Below are positions 7,211 through 14,458 of a stretch of DNA of 24,381 nucleotides, piece by piece. The DNA comes from a virus. How positions within the stretch are numbered: position 1 is the stretch's first letter; each line of letters opens with the position of its first letter. The stretch is from the IMG/VR virus record IMGVR_UViG_3300045978_000317, positions 1-24,381 of that record; one strand, 5' to 3'. The translations under genes were made by a program, and so were the position numbers. A model generated the notes under the pieces. That model was not told the origin of the DNA, did no database searches, and was given only the letters and a program-made list of their open reading frames with translations.

Positions 7211-7548
7211 CAGTTGCTCATCTTGGCGAGCGCCTGCTTAATGGCGTCGAAGACGAACTGCTGGCTGCCGTTGTTCATCATCTTCGTGACGAGCGCGTCC
7301 AGCTCCAGGAACATCGACCGGGCGTCTTCGTTCTGCGCGGCGGGATCCTCACCGGCAATGCCAAACAGCGGCACGAGCGGCGCGTACGTCGCCGGATCGT
7401 CGTCACTGCCGCCCGTCACTTTCATCTGGATCATGGCGTCCCGGATCGCCGGCCCGCCGGTCATGAAGTTCGCGAGGCCTTCGAGCGCGTGCCCGAGCTT
7501 GTAGCCGTGCGGCTTGTTGCGGTCGTAGGAGATGTGATTCGTGGCCAT
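7210..7548 (-). CDS. Hypothetical tail-region protein
   Basis: This 112-residue soluble protein follows the fibre gene by seven bases. No signal peptide or membrane helix is apparent. It has a Gly/Asp-rich middle (about 46-52, GGSDDDP) and a helical C-terminus (ELDALVTKMMNNGSQQFVFD). I do not recognise the family. Its position between fibre and hub suggests a structural or assembly role in the tail tip. Confidence 0.65.
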   Translation of the reverse strand: MATNHISYDRNKPHGYKLGHALEGLANFMTGGPAIRDAMIQMKVTGGSDDDPATYAPLVPLFGIAGEDPAAQNEDARSMFLELDALVTKMMNNGSQQFVFDAIKQALAKMSN

Positions 7549-7555
7549 GCAAACC

Positions 7556-8476
7556 TCAGTTCGTGGTGACGTACATCGCCGTCACGTGAATGGTCTTGCC
7601 GCTCATTTGGGCATTGCTCAGTTGCACCGCGCCGGGAAAGGTAAAGAACTGCAGGACGTTCGTCCCGGCCGCCACGCCCGCGGCGAACGCCCCCGCCGTG
7701 TAATCGCTGTACGCGATAGCTGCGGCGTAGCGCGTCACGCCGGTGGCGCCGGCCGTCACCGGCAGGCCGAGCGCGACCGCGGCGCCGTTGCTCGTCGTCG
7801 GAAAGGTGATGTTGAGGGTGCATTGCACCGCGCGGGCGCATTTGACGTAGTACCCCGCATTGACCGAGAAGGTGAGGCCGGCCCCGCTCGCGTCCGTCGC
7901 GGTAAACGCCGATTCGCGGTAGTCGTCGAAGGTGTATGCGTCGGTCGAGGGTACTTGTGTCGTCGGGAACTGGAGTTGCCCATACGGGAGCGTGACGAGC
8001 CCATCACTCCCCCGCACCCGCAATGCCGGGTTGCCGTCCCCGCGCATGACCTCGAATCCCGCCCCGGCCAGCGTGCCCAGCCCGACGCGCAAATTGCCAC
8101 CGACGCCCGCGACCTGATTCCCGTAGACCGCGAGGTACGGGCTGCGCGTGACATCGGTCCCGCTTGCAGCGGTGAGCACGAGATAGCCGTTGTCGGAGCC
8201 CGCCACGGTGTTGCGGCGAATGATGCCGCCGGTGGCGCCCAGCACGAGATCCCCGCCCACGCTGAGGACCTTCGTGCTCTTGTTGTACGTGAGCCCGCTA
8301 TCCCCGCCCCAGGCGCCGCTGTCGTTGAATTGCACCTGCGTGTTGGCGCCGCCCGCCGCCAGGTCGATCGGATCGAGGATGACGACCTTAATCGCGTCCT
8401 TGTTCCACACTGATCCCGTCGTGCCCGATCCGTCGTCGTCGATCAGCGCATTCCACGGGCCGCGATTAATCGCCAT
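7556..8476 (-). CDS. Tail fibre / receptor-binding protein
   Basis: This 306-residue protein has a short anchor-like N-terminus and then the passage ANTQVQFNDSGAWGGDSGLT (44-63) and YNKSTKVLSVGGD, a phrase typical of many phage fibre shafts. A Gly/Val-rich beta region follows, then a C-terminal domain (about 185-306) resembling jelly-roll fibre heads (GYYVKCARAVQCTLNITFP, then a GLP turn and LSNAQMSGKTIHVTAMYV). AGAAGGG stands eight bases before the ATG. The gene lies directly after the tape measure. It most likely contacts the host receptor. The C-terminal fold assignment is by pattern only. Confidence 0.75.
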   Translation of the reverse strand: MAINRGPWNALIDDDGSGTTGSVWNKDAIKVVILDPIDLAAGGANTQVQFNDSGAWGGDSGLTYNKSTKVLSVGGDLVLGATGGIIRRNTVAGSDNGYLVLTAASGTDVTRSPYLAVYGNQVAGVGGNLRVGLGTLAGAGFEVMRGDGNPALRVRGSDGLVTLPYGQLQFPTTQVPSTDAYTFDDYRESAFTATDASGAGLTFSVNAGYYVKCARAVQCTLNITFPTTSNGAAVALGLPVTAGATGVTRYAAAIAYSDYTAGAFAAGVAAGTNVLQFFTFPGAVQLSNAQMSGKTIHVTAMYVTTN

Positions 8477-8488
8477 CGGACATCCCTT

Positions 8489-9664
8489 CTAGGCGGAGGG
8501 CCACTTGCGGCCGGTTTTCATGCTCGCGGTGATGTGCCGTTCCACCGTGCGCGCAATCTCTTCACCCGTGCCGTTCACGGCAAAGTTGTTGACGACGTTC
8601 ACGCTGGGCGGCGCCGATGCGGACAGGCGTGCGCTCGCGTCCAGCGTGCTCTGGATCAGGTCCAGGATGTCCCCTTCGCCAGAGAACCCGACGACGCCGC
8701 CAGGCGCGCCCGGCGTCACGGCCAGCGGTCCCCCGCGGATCAGACTGCCGGTATTCGGCACACTCGGCCCCTGCCCGGTGACCGTGAAGGCGGTCGCGTA
8801 GTACGCCTCTTCGTCGGCGCGTTTTTTGGCGAGCATCGCGGCGTGCGCGTCGGCTTCCGCCTGCAGGCGCTTCCCTTCGTCCTCGAGGTGCCGTTCGCCG
8901 AGCATGTTTTGAAACTCGCGAAACTGCTGTTCTTCGCGCGCACGCTGTTCGTCGCGTTCTTCATCCAGACGTTTGCGCTTCTCGACGTCCTCCTGGTACT
9001 TGCGGTTGCGCCGTTCGACGTCGGCCTCCCAGTCCTTCAGGACATCCGCGCGCCAGCGGCGGGTGGCCTCCGCCGCCGCCTCGGCCGCCTTCTTCTGCTC
9101 TTCCGCCATCTCCCGCGCCGCGTCCTTGTTGATCCGCATGGCCTCGGTCAGATCGGTGATCGCGCGGCCGGCGTTTTGCGAGGCGCGGGCGAGCATATCG
9201 GCCTTGTAGCCCGCCACTTCCGCGGCGACGTCGCCCCAGTCCATGAGCTTCGCCGTCGTGTCCGCGATCCATTGGCTCGCGTCTTTCATCGCGCCCACGA
9301 TCTTCGGGCCGAATTCCCACGCGAGCAGCGCCGCCGAGACGGCGGCAATCGCCAGCCCTAACGGCGTCATGGACGTCTGCAGCGCCAGCATGGCGATCCG
9401 TAATTCGCGCAGGCCGCCGATCGCCTTGGTGACGTTGATGCCCATCAGCGCGAGCGAGCGATCGACGGAATCGAGCCCGCCGACCATCTTGTCGAAGCCG
9501 GCCACGGCCGAGGCCGTCGCGCCTTTGAAGGACGCGAAGGACTGCGCGAGCGGCTGCCCGACGGTCCCGCCCGTCTGTTTCAGGGACTCGAGCGAGGCTT
9601 CGGCCTTCCGCGTCTCGCGGTAGAAGTCTTCAAAGTCAGCGTCGAGCGTGGCGGTAATCGGCAT
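8489..9664 (-). CDS. Tail tape measure protein (very short)
   Basis: This 391-residue protein has an N-terminal helical part, a hydrophobic segment (about 88-120), a long charged coiled coil (about 185-300, with repeated EEQKKAAEAAAEA and EERDEQRAREEQ blocks) and a C-terminus (NVVNNFAVNGTGEEIARTV) like those of known tape measures. It starts four bases after the GT chaperone stop, the standard place for this gene. Tape measures set tail length; at the usual relation of about 0.15 nm per residue this would give a tail of at most about 60 nm. Most siphovirus tape measures are more than twice as long. No lytic transglycosylase or peptidase domain is visible. Confidence 0.88.
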   Translation of the reverse strand: MPITATLDADFEDFYRETRKAEASLESLKQTGGTVGQPLAQSFASFKGATASAVAGFDKMVGGLDSVDRSLALMGINVTKAIGGLRELRIAMLALQTSMTPLGLAIAAVSAALLAWEFGPKIVGAMKDASQWIADTTAKLMDWGDVAAEVAGYKADMLARASQNAGRAITDLTEAMRINKDAAREMAEEQKKAAEAAAEATRRWRADVLKDWEADVERRNRKYQEDVEKRKRLDEERDEQRAREEQQFREFQNMLGERHLEDEGKRLQAEADAHAAMLAKKRADEEAYYATAFTVTGQGPSVPNTGSLIRGGPLAVTPGAPGGVVGFSGEGDILDLIQSTLDASARLSASAPPSVNVVNNFAVNGTGEEIARTVERHITASMKTGRKWPSA

Positions 9665-9668
9665 CGGC

Positions 9669-10174
9669 TTACGGCTGCTGTTGCTGTTCCTCGAGGAGCA
9701 AGGCGATTACTTCCCGGTACACGTCCGCGTCTAATGCAACGACGTCGGCGTAGGTCCAGCCGCATCGGCGGGCGATGGCAACGTTGGTGCGGACCCAGCG
9801 CGCCCATCCGTTTTTTTTTCGGCCGCCCGCGCCGCCTGCATGGCGTCGGCATGCGCGCGGATCGCCGCGAAGATTTCGGCGAAGTCTTCCTGATGCAGGT
9901 CGCGCAGGCGGGCGAGGACGTCCGCGTCGGGCTGGTGCGCGATCGGCACCTTCTGGCCGGCGTCGTCGGTCAGCGACCAGTCCAGCAGATACGCGCGGAC
10001 GATCGACCAGCGGATCTCCGCGTAATTGACCTGCGGCGTCCCGTCCACCCCGGCGGCATACAGCCGGACGTCGTGATCGTGGACGTCGCCGGCACTCAGG
10101 TACCGCTTGACGGTCAACGTATCGCCGTTCGCGAGTTGCAGGGTGACGGCTTCCGGTTTCACAAAACGTGACAT
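9669..10174 (-). CDS. Frameshifted tail assembly chaperone (GT-type fusion)
   Basis: A -1 slip on the A-run at 9811-9819 joins residues 1-121 of the upstream frame to a 47-residue tail in the other frame (NGWARWVRTNVAIARRCGWT and on). This gives a 168-residue product that ends at 9669, four bases before the tape measure start. The tail (WTYADVVALDADVYREVIALL) resembles the T part of lambda-type GT chaperones. Such proteins guide tape measure and tube assembly and are absent from the virion. The slip itself is inferred from sequence and from the conserved arrangement. Confidence 0.85.
9731..10174 (-). CDS. Tail assembly chaperone (G-type, unshifted product)
   Basis: This 147-residue protein is made when no frameshift occurs. 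The first 121 residues are shared with the GT product: MSRFVKPEAVTLQLANGD opens with a beta-rich, probably ubiquitin-like region, and about 95-118 is a helix. After the slippery run the frame gives a Pro/Ser/Thr-rich tail (GSAPTLPSPADAAG) with no sign of folding. It lies between the tail tube module and the tape measure, exactly where G is found in lambda-like phages. Confidence 0.85.
   Translation of the reverse strand: MSRFVKPEAVTLQLANGDTLTVKRYLSAGDVHDHDVRLYAAGVDGTPQVNYAEIRWSIVRAYLLDWSLTDDAGQKVPIAHQPDADVLARLRDLHQEDFAEIFAAIRAHADAMQAARAAEKKTDGRAGSAPTLPSPADAAGPTPTSLH
9811..9820 (-). promoter_or_regulatory. Slippery sequence for programmed -1 frameshift
   Basis: The minus strand reads G followed by nine A and then C. 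Frame zero is GAA AAA AAA ACG. A -1 slip gives GAA AAA AAA AAC and opens the 47-residue extension. The A AAA AAA type is one of the best-known bacterial slip sites. Its position near the end of the G-type gene matches siphovirus practice. Confidence 0.85.
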
Positions 10175-10189
10175 CGCGGGTCTCCTCGG

Positions 10190-10465
10190 TTACGTGACCG
10201 GCGGCCCCAGGCGGGCCGTCAGCCGGCGATCGACCAGTTCCAGCTCCAGGATCGGCCACAGCCAGATCCGGTTGTGTTCGAGTTCCGCGGCGAACGTCAG
10301 CGGGCGTTGCCGCAGGCGGTAGGCGTCCGCCAGCGTGACCGTGGCGGACAGCGACCACAGGCCGGCCCCGATCGGCCGCACGGCGTAGCCCTCGATCGCC
10401 GCGGCGGTGTAGTACGCCCACCGCACGGCGCCCCTGGTGCCGCGGATCGGGATGCTGGCGCCCAC
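10190..10465 (-). CDS. Hypothetical tail protein
   Basis: This 91-residue protein starts with GTG 12 bases after the tail tube stop. Its only visible features are a small aromatic N-terminal part and a basic, leucine-rich C-terminus (LELELVDRRLTARL). No strong ribosome-binding site is seen, so coupling to the upstream gene is likely. I do not recognise a family. Its place between tube and chaperone suggests a minor tail or assembly role. Confidence 0.65.
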   Translation of the reverse strand: MGASIPIRGTRGAVRWAYYTAAAIEGYAVRPIGAGLWSLSATVTLADAYRLRQRPLTFAAELEHNRIWLWPILELELVDRRLTARLGPPVT

Positions 10466-10477
10466 CGGCGGCCGCGC

Positions 10478-10885
10478 CTACGGCGCCTGCGTCCAGTTGT
10501 CGGCCGCGACCCAGCTGCCCGAAAACGTCGCCGCGCCGGTCGCGCTGACCTCGAGGCCGCCGTCGATGTAGGCCTTGCCGGAGAAAAAGAACGTCGGCTC
10601 GAGGCTGGACGGGACCAGCTTCAGCCATACGGGCACGCCCGCCAGGATGGCGTCAAAGATGGCCGGGGATGTTAAGGAATTCCAAAATCCCGATAGATCG
10701 CCGGAGAAATCCGGCAGGCCCGTGACGCGCTGCTTGTTCGTGTCGTTGAAGCACGTCACCTCGACCTTGTCGGTCGAGAGGCTCAACGTGTACGAGTTGA
10801 GGTCGCTGAGCTTTGAATAGGTCGGCGTCGCGCCGCCGGCCGGGTCCATCCAGATTTCCCCGTGCTTGCCGTGAATGCGTCCCAT
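10478..10885 (-). CDS. Major tail tube protein
   Basis: This 135-residue protein has the pattern of phage tail-tube proteins: a beta-rich N-terminus (IHGKHGEIWMD), then LNSYTLSLSTDKVEVTCFND and VTGLPDFSGDLSGFW, with a C-terminal SATGAATFSGSWVAADNW. I chose ATG 10885 because AAAGGG lies eight bases upstream; the longer frame from 10954 overlaps the previous gene and has no site. It polymerises into the tail tube around the tape measure. Neighbours (tail terminator before, G/GT after) agree. Confidence 0.88.
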   Translation of the reverse strand: MGRIHGKHGEIWMDPAGGATPTYSKLSDLNSYTLSLSTDKVEVTCFNDTNKQRVTGLPDFSGDLSGFWNSLTSPAIFDAILAGVPVWLKLVPSSLEPTFFFSGKAYIDGGLEVSATGAATFSGSWVAADNWTQAP

Positions 10886-10908
10886 CGTCGTTGCCCTTTC
10901 GTTACCCG

Positions 10909-11325
10909 TTACAGACTCATCACCACGTGATACAGCCCGCCGCGGTGAAACCATCGGAGTTTGGGATCGACCTCGTCAATCACATCGAAGCGGAGCGACT
11001 CGTCCCGCTCCACGACCATCGTGGTGTAACCCGGCACGGTGAGGACGGCATGTTCGAGGAGGGCCTCGATCCGCGCCGCCGCCTCTTTCATTTGCGGGTT
11101 CGTCGTCGAGAGCCCGCGCGCGAGAATCCGGTACACCTTGTCCTCATGCGACCGGGCCCCAAACATCGCCACGTCATCCGTCGTGACGTAGTCCACCGTG
11201 ACGAACCGCGTCGAGCCAGGCGGCGCGGTACTGAAATACACGCCGTTCGGCATGTAGCCGAGGAGGGTCGCGTCCGAGGCCAGCTTCATGATCACGGCCT
11301 GATCGATGTCGGAGGTGTCGGGCAT
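10909..11325 (-). CDS. Tail terminator / tail completion protein (HK97 gp10-downstream, DUF3168-like)
   Basis: This 138-residue protein has the alternating pattern of the tail-completion family: an N-terminal helix (AVIMKLASDATLLGYMP), VYFSTAPPGSTRFVTVDYV, a long helix (MKEAAARIEALLEHAVL) and a beta C-terminus (LRWFHRGGLYHVVM). It overlaps the previous gene by one base (TGATG). Proteins of this family cap the tail tube and join it to the head. Gene order supports the call. Confidence 0.8.
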   Translation of the reverse strand: MPDTSDIDQAVIMKLASDATLLGYMPNGVYFSTAPPGSTRFVTVDYVTTDDVAMFGARSHEDKVYRILARGLSTTNPQMKEAAARIEALLEHAVLTVPGYTTMVVERDESLRFDVIDEVDPKLRWFHRGGLYHVVMSL

Positions 11326-11747
11326 CAGGCCGCCTCCCCGCTGACGGTGAAGCCTTCCCGCTCGAGGAGCGCGACGAGCTGGGCGTACATCCGGCCGCGG
11401 GCGCGATGGATGCGGGGCAGGAACACGTTGCCGGCCGGCATGATCCCGCGCGGCCAGCCGGCCCGCGTCAGGCGGGCAGTGGTGCCGTGCTCGAAGATGT
11501 GCGCGTGCGGCGCCGTGTTCCGCACATGGGCGACGACGCCAAACGGCCCCCGCTGGCGGAGCTGCACGACGACGCTATCGGCGAGGCGGCCTGTCCGCCG
11601 CGGATAGGCGGCGCGGATGTCGGCGGCGGCGAGCTGGGCCGTACTCTCCACGATCACGCGCGCCTCATAGCGGAGCCGCCCCGGCAGGCGCCGGAACTCC
11701 TCGCGCAGCTCGAGCACGCCCGCCCATTTCAGCGACAGTCCCGGCAT
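11325..11747 (-). CDS. HK97 gp10-like head-tail/neck protein
   Basis: This 140-residue protein has a helical N-terminus (ELREEFRRLPGRLRYEARV), the typical YPRRTGRLADSV segment, an HAHIFEHGT motif and a basic C-terminus, all as in HK97 gp10-type proteins of the neck region. The ATG overlaps the preceding stop by one base (TGATG). A longer upstream extension is open but runs through the previous gene, so I leave it out. Role: joining of head completion and tail. Confidence 0.83.
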   Translation of the reverse strand: MPGLSLKWAGVLELREEFRRLPGRLRYEARVIVESTAQLAAADIRAAYPRRTGRLADSVVVQLRQRGPFGVVAHVRNTAPHAHIFEHGTTARLTRAGWPRGIMPAGNVFLPRIHRARGRMYAQLVALLEREGFTVSGEAA

Positions 11748-12106
11748 CAGTGCGGCACCTGTTCCTCGCAGAACGCGATCGTGTGGCTGTTGCGTTCCTC
11801 CGGATTGATGACCCCGTTCACGTAGAACACGCGACCGCGGAACGTGATCTCGGTTGCCGTCGTGATGCCCGGGTGGTAGCTCCCCTCGAGGATGTGACTG
11901 GCGCGGGCGATCGTCGTCCCGGCCGTCACAAATTCCAGGTCCCGCACCGACGCCGGATCGATCCGGCAAAACCACGTGGGCGGATCCAGCGGGAGCCGTG
12001 TTTCGGTCCAGCCGCCGTCATTGTTCGGCACCGGGGCGGCCGGGCCCGTCAGCGTCACCAGGTGCCGGCGGGCGCCGCGCGGCGCGCGATCGCGGAGCGG
12101 GCTCAT
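11747..12106 (-). CDS. Head closure / head-tail joining protein
   Basis: This 119-residue protein matches the SPP1 gp16-like head-closure pattern: a small basic N-terminus, then WFCRIDPASVRDLEF, HILEGSYHPGITTATEITF, GRVFYVNGVINPEERN and a final CEEQ. The start overlaps the preceding stop (ATGA). Such proteins sit on the connector ring and close it. Position between connector and gp10-like genes agrees. Confidence 0.82.
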   Translation of the reverse strand: MSPLRDRAPRGARRHLVTLTGPAAPVPNNDGGWTETRLPLDPPTWFCRIDPASVRDLEFVTAGTTIARASHILEGSYHPGITTATEITFRGRVFYVNGVINPEERNSHTIAFCEEQVPH

Positions 12107-12411
12107 ACCAGCGCCGGATCGCGCCGGCGCACGAGGATGCGCGCGATCGCCTCCCAGGTGATTTCGTCGCGCCTGGCTTCATCCTCGCCGCCCCGGTTCT
12201 CCATGAGGTTGCTCAGCAGGAGTTTCACGCCGGCTTTCACCTCCGGCGGCGCCGTCGTGTCGTCCCAGGCCGGGTCCGCCTGCGCCTTGAGGTAGCTGAC
12301 GATGATGGCGCTCGCCTCGAGCGTCTTGGCGGTGATGTCCTCGTCGTTCGCCGTCGACACCTCGCGGAGGTGCGTCTTCGCTTCGGCGAGGGTGAGGAGC
12401 GGCACACTCAT
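12103..12411 (-). CDS. Head-tail connector protein (HK97 gp6-like)
   Basis: This 102-residue protein begins MSVPLLTLAEAKTHLREVST, the typical opening of gp6-like connectors, then a helix (TLEASAIIVSYLKAQA) and PPEVKAGVKLLLSNLMENRG. I chose ATG 12411 because it overlaps the preceding stop (ATGA), the coupling used often in this phage; the frame upstream lies inside the fibre gene. It forms the ring under the portal that leads to the tail. Confidence 0.82.
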   Translation of the reverse strand: MSVPLLTLAEAKTHLREVSTANDEDITAKTLEASAIIVSYLKAQADPAWDDTTAPPEVKAGVKLLLSNLMENRGGEDEARRDEITWEAIARILVRRRDPALV

Positions 12412-12848
12412 GGCCGGCCCCGCGCGTCGCGGCCGTGTTTCACCATCAGCGTCCACGTCGCCGCGGACCCGGCCTCGCCGGGCCGGCTCGTCGTCCCGTC
12501 CTGGCAGTGCCAGGCCGACCCGTCCCAGCTCACGACGTCACCGCGCGCGTAGGCCGTGCCGGCGGTGTAAACGCCGCGGTAGGTGAGACCCGCCACACCG
12601 TCTTTCCCTGGGAGGCCGTCTGTCCCGTCTTTCCCGTCTGCCCCGGGCGGCCCCGGCGGGCCCGGTACCGGCCACTTGCCCTCGAGCCCGGCGACTCGCT
12701 CGCCCAGGCCGGCGAGGGCCGCGAGCTGCTGCCGCAGCGCCTCGAGCGCGCTCAGTTGCGCCTCGAGCGCCGCCTGTTTGACGCGGAGCGGCGCTAGCGC
12801 TGTGTCGATCGTGTCCACGATGAGCGAGGCGAGCGCGTCAGGCTGCAT
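12408..12848 (-). CDS. Collagen-like coiled-coil fibre with a carbohydrate-binding-like tip
   Basis: This 146-residue protein has three visible parts. Residues 1-58 form a heptad coiled coil (VKQAALEAQLSALEALRQQL). Residues about 62-87 are a Gly-X-Y collagen-like run (PGPPGPPGADGKDGTDGLPG). Residues about 90-140 resemble small chitin/carbohydrate-binding modules (YRGVYTAGTAYARGDVVSW, DGSAWHCQDG). A coiled coil plus collagen segment is the design of a trimeric fibre. It lies in the head block between portal and connector, not among the tail fibres, so it could be a head fibre or a neck whisker. Family placement of the tip is by pattern only. Confidence 0.72.
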   Translation of the reverse strand: MQPDALASLIVDTIDTALAPLRVKQAALEAQLSALEALRQQLAALAGLGERVAGLEGKWPVPGPPGPPGADGKDGTDGLPGKDGVAGLTYRGVYTAGTAYARGDVVSWDGSAWHCQDGTTSRPGEAGSAATWTLMVKHGRDARGRP

Positions 12849-14223
12849 ACCAGCGTTCCGCCCGCCGCCGCAGGGCCAGCGCCAACCGCGCCAGGTCGTC
12901 CTCGTCGTCCGCCTCGTCCGACGGCGGGGCGGGCGGTGGCGGCGCCGGTGGCGGCGGCGGCCCGGCCGCGTCGCGGGTCGCGAGCGCCGCGAGGCTGTAA
13001 TACTGCTGCTGCATGTACGGCGAGGCGCCGCCCGGCACCGACCCGATCCCGTAGTACTTCTTGCGCGCTTCGTCCGGCGAGAGCGCGCCGGCGCTAATCC
13101 CGTCGCCGGCGGCCTTGGTGCGCGTCGCGGTGTCGAGCCAGATCAGATCGTCCGGATTGACCTCGACGCCGTAGCGGTTGCCGAACGCCGGGCCAAGGCC
13201 CAGCCCCTCGTCCAGCGATCCCTCGAGGTTGACGATCAGACTCTGCAGACACTGCGCGTGATAGAGCTGCACCAGCGGCTCGACGTTCGCATAGGGCGGC
13301 GGGTCGCCTAACCCGATCATGTAGGGCGGCACGTGGAAACAGGAACACACGGTTTCGCCCGTCCACTGCAGTTGCTCGATCAGCTGGGCATCGACCGCCG
13401 TCATGGTGAACGCTTCGTACTTCAGCCCGTCGCCGCCCACCAGGGTCTCGCCGGCTTTCTTCGCGTTGAGGGTCGTGAGCAGCCGGGTCGCCGTCTCGTC
13501 CGCAATCGCGCCGGGCGCCGTCAGCATCCCGCTCGGGTTCGCCCCGTTCTCGAAAAAGGTGGTACTGGTGCCCTGAATGCTGAGCCCCTGCATGGCCGCG
13601 ACGCCGGACGCGAAAATCGGCGACACCCCGATCAGTGGGTGCCACAGACAAATCATCGTGTCGTGGATGATTTCGCTGGCCGGGAGCGTGATCGCCTCCT
13701 GTGGCTGGCCGGACAGGTCGTCGCGCCGGATGTCATAGAACACGTCCCCCGACGGCGAGACGAGCGGCGTCACGCGCGCGGGGTCGAGCACATAGAGCGC
13801 GGTCACGACGTTCCGGTCGTCGCGCGTTTTGAGGACGTAGGTATTCCCGTGTATGAGTTTGCTGGTGATCCACTGCTCGATAAATTTGATGGACGTCTGG
13901 TAGCGGTTCGGCTTGCGGAGGACCGGCGAGAACGCCGGCGACTCGGCCTCGTTCCAGATCCCCTCGGCGTCGAGCGCCATGAGGCGGAGGCCGAGCTTCG
14001 CGATGTCGCTCGCGATCAGCGTGATACACGCGAACACGGCGCTATAGGTGAGGACCGCCTCGGTCGTGACCTCGACGTTCTGCTGCCAGGCGCCGGCGTA
14101 GGATTCGCGCACGACGGGCCGCCAGCCGCCGGTGCCCCGTCCGACCGGCGCGAGCGGAAACGCGGCGCGCGGACGTGCGGCGAGCGCCGCCGTCCGCGCG
14201 ATCGTGTAGCCGAAGAGTTCCAC
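12838..14223 (-). CDS. Portal protein (HK97 family)
   Basis: This 461-residue protein fits the HK97-family portal: VLTYSAVFACITLIASDIAK (about 58-77), SPVLRKPNRYQTSIKF, LIHGNTYVLKTRD, YVLDPARVTPL, FENGANPSGML and VPPYMIGLGDPPPY. The C-terminus has a proline-rich stretch and an acidic and basic tail. It starts with GTG overlapping the previous stop (TAGTG), with no clear ribosome-binding site, so coupling is likely. Twelve copies form the ring through which DNA enters and leaves the head. Confidence 0.95.
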   Translation of the reverse strand: MELFGYTIARTAALAARPRAAFPLAPVGRGTGGWRPVVRESYAGAWQQNVEVTTEAVLTYSAVFACITLIASDIAKLGLRLMALDAEGIWNEAESPAFSPVLRKPNRYQTSIKFIEQWITSKLIHGNTYVLKTRDDRNVVTALYVLDPARVTPLVSPSGDVFYDIRRDDLSGQPQEAITLPASEIIHDTMICLWHPLIGVSPIFASGVAAMQGLSIQGTSTTFFENGANPSGMLTAPGAIADETATRLLTTLNAKKAGETLVGGDGLKYEAFTMTAVDAQLIEQLQWTGETVCSCFHVPPYMIGLGDPPPYANVEPLVQLYHAQCLQSLIVNLEGSLDEGLGLGPAFGNRYGVEVNPDDLIWLDTATRTKAAGDGISAGALSPDEARKKYYGIGSVPGGASPYMQQQYYSLAALATRDAAGPPPPPAPPPPAPPSDEADDEDDLARLALALRRRAERWYAA

Positions 14224-14441
14224 TAGCGTGTCGCCGGCGGCGGCGGCGGCCCGTCGGGCGGCGCCGCCGCCGCAAGCTGGGCCCGCCGTTCGGCCGCGGC
14301 CGGCGGCGGCAAGGCATACCCGAGCAGCCGCAGCGTCTCGAGGTGCCCGGCCTCGGCCTGGTACGTCGTGCCCACGGGCCGATCAATGCCGTCGTAAGTG
14401 TGCGGGGCGATCGATTCCACGTCGACGAGCTCGTCGGCCAT
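14223..14441 (-). CDS. Small head-region protein, unknown
   Basis: This 72-residue protein has the pattern seen in small phage proteins next to capsid and portal genes: a hydrophobic/acidic opening (MADELVDVESIAPHTYDGID), then PVGTTYQAEAGHLETLRLLG and a proline/alanine-rich tail. I chose ATG 14441 because AGGAG precedes it and because the longer frame runs into the capsid gene. It starts 18 bp after the capsid stop. A role as a decoration or head-completion factor is inference. Confidence 0.65.
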   Translation of the reverse strand: MADELVDVESIAPHTYDGIDRPVGTTYQAEAGHLETLRLLGYALPPPAAAERRAQLAAAAPPDGPPPPPATR

Positions 14442-14458
14442 ATCAGGCGCTCTCCTGC

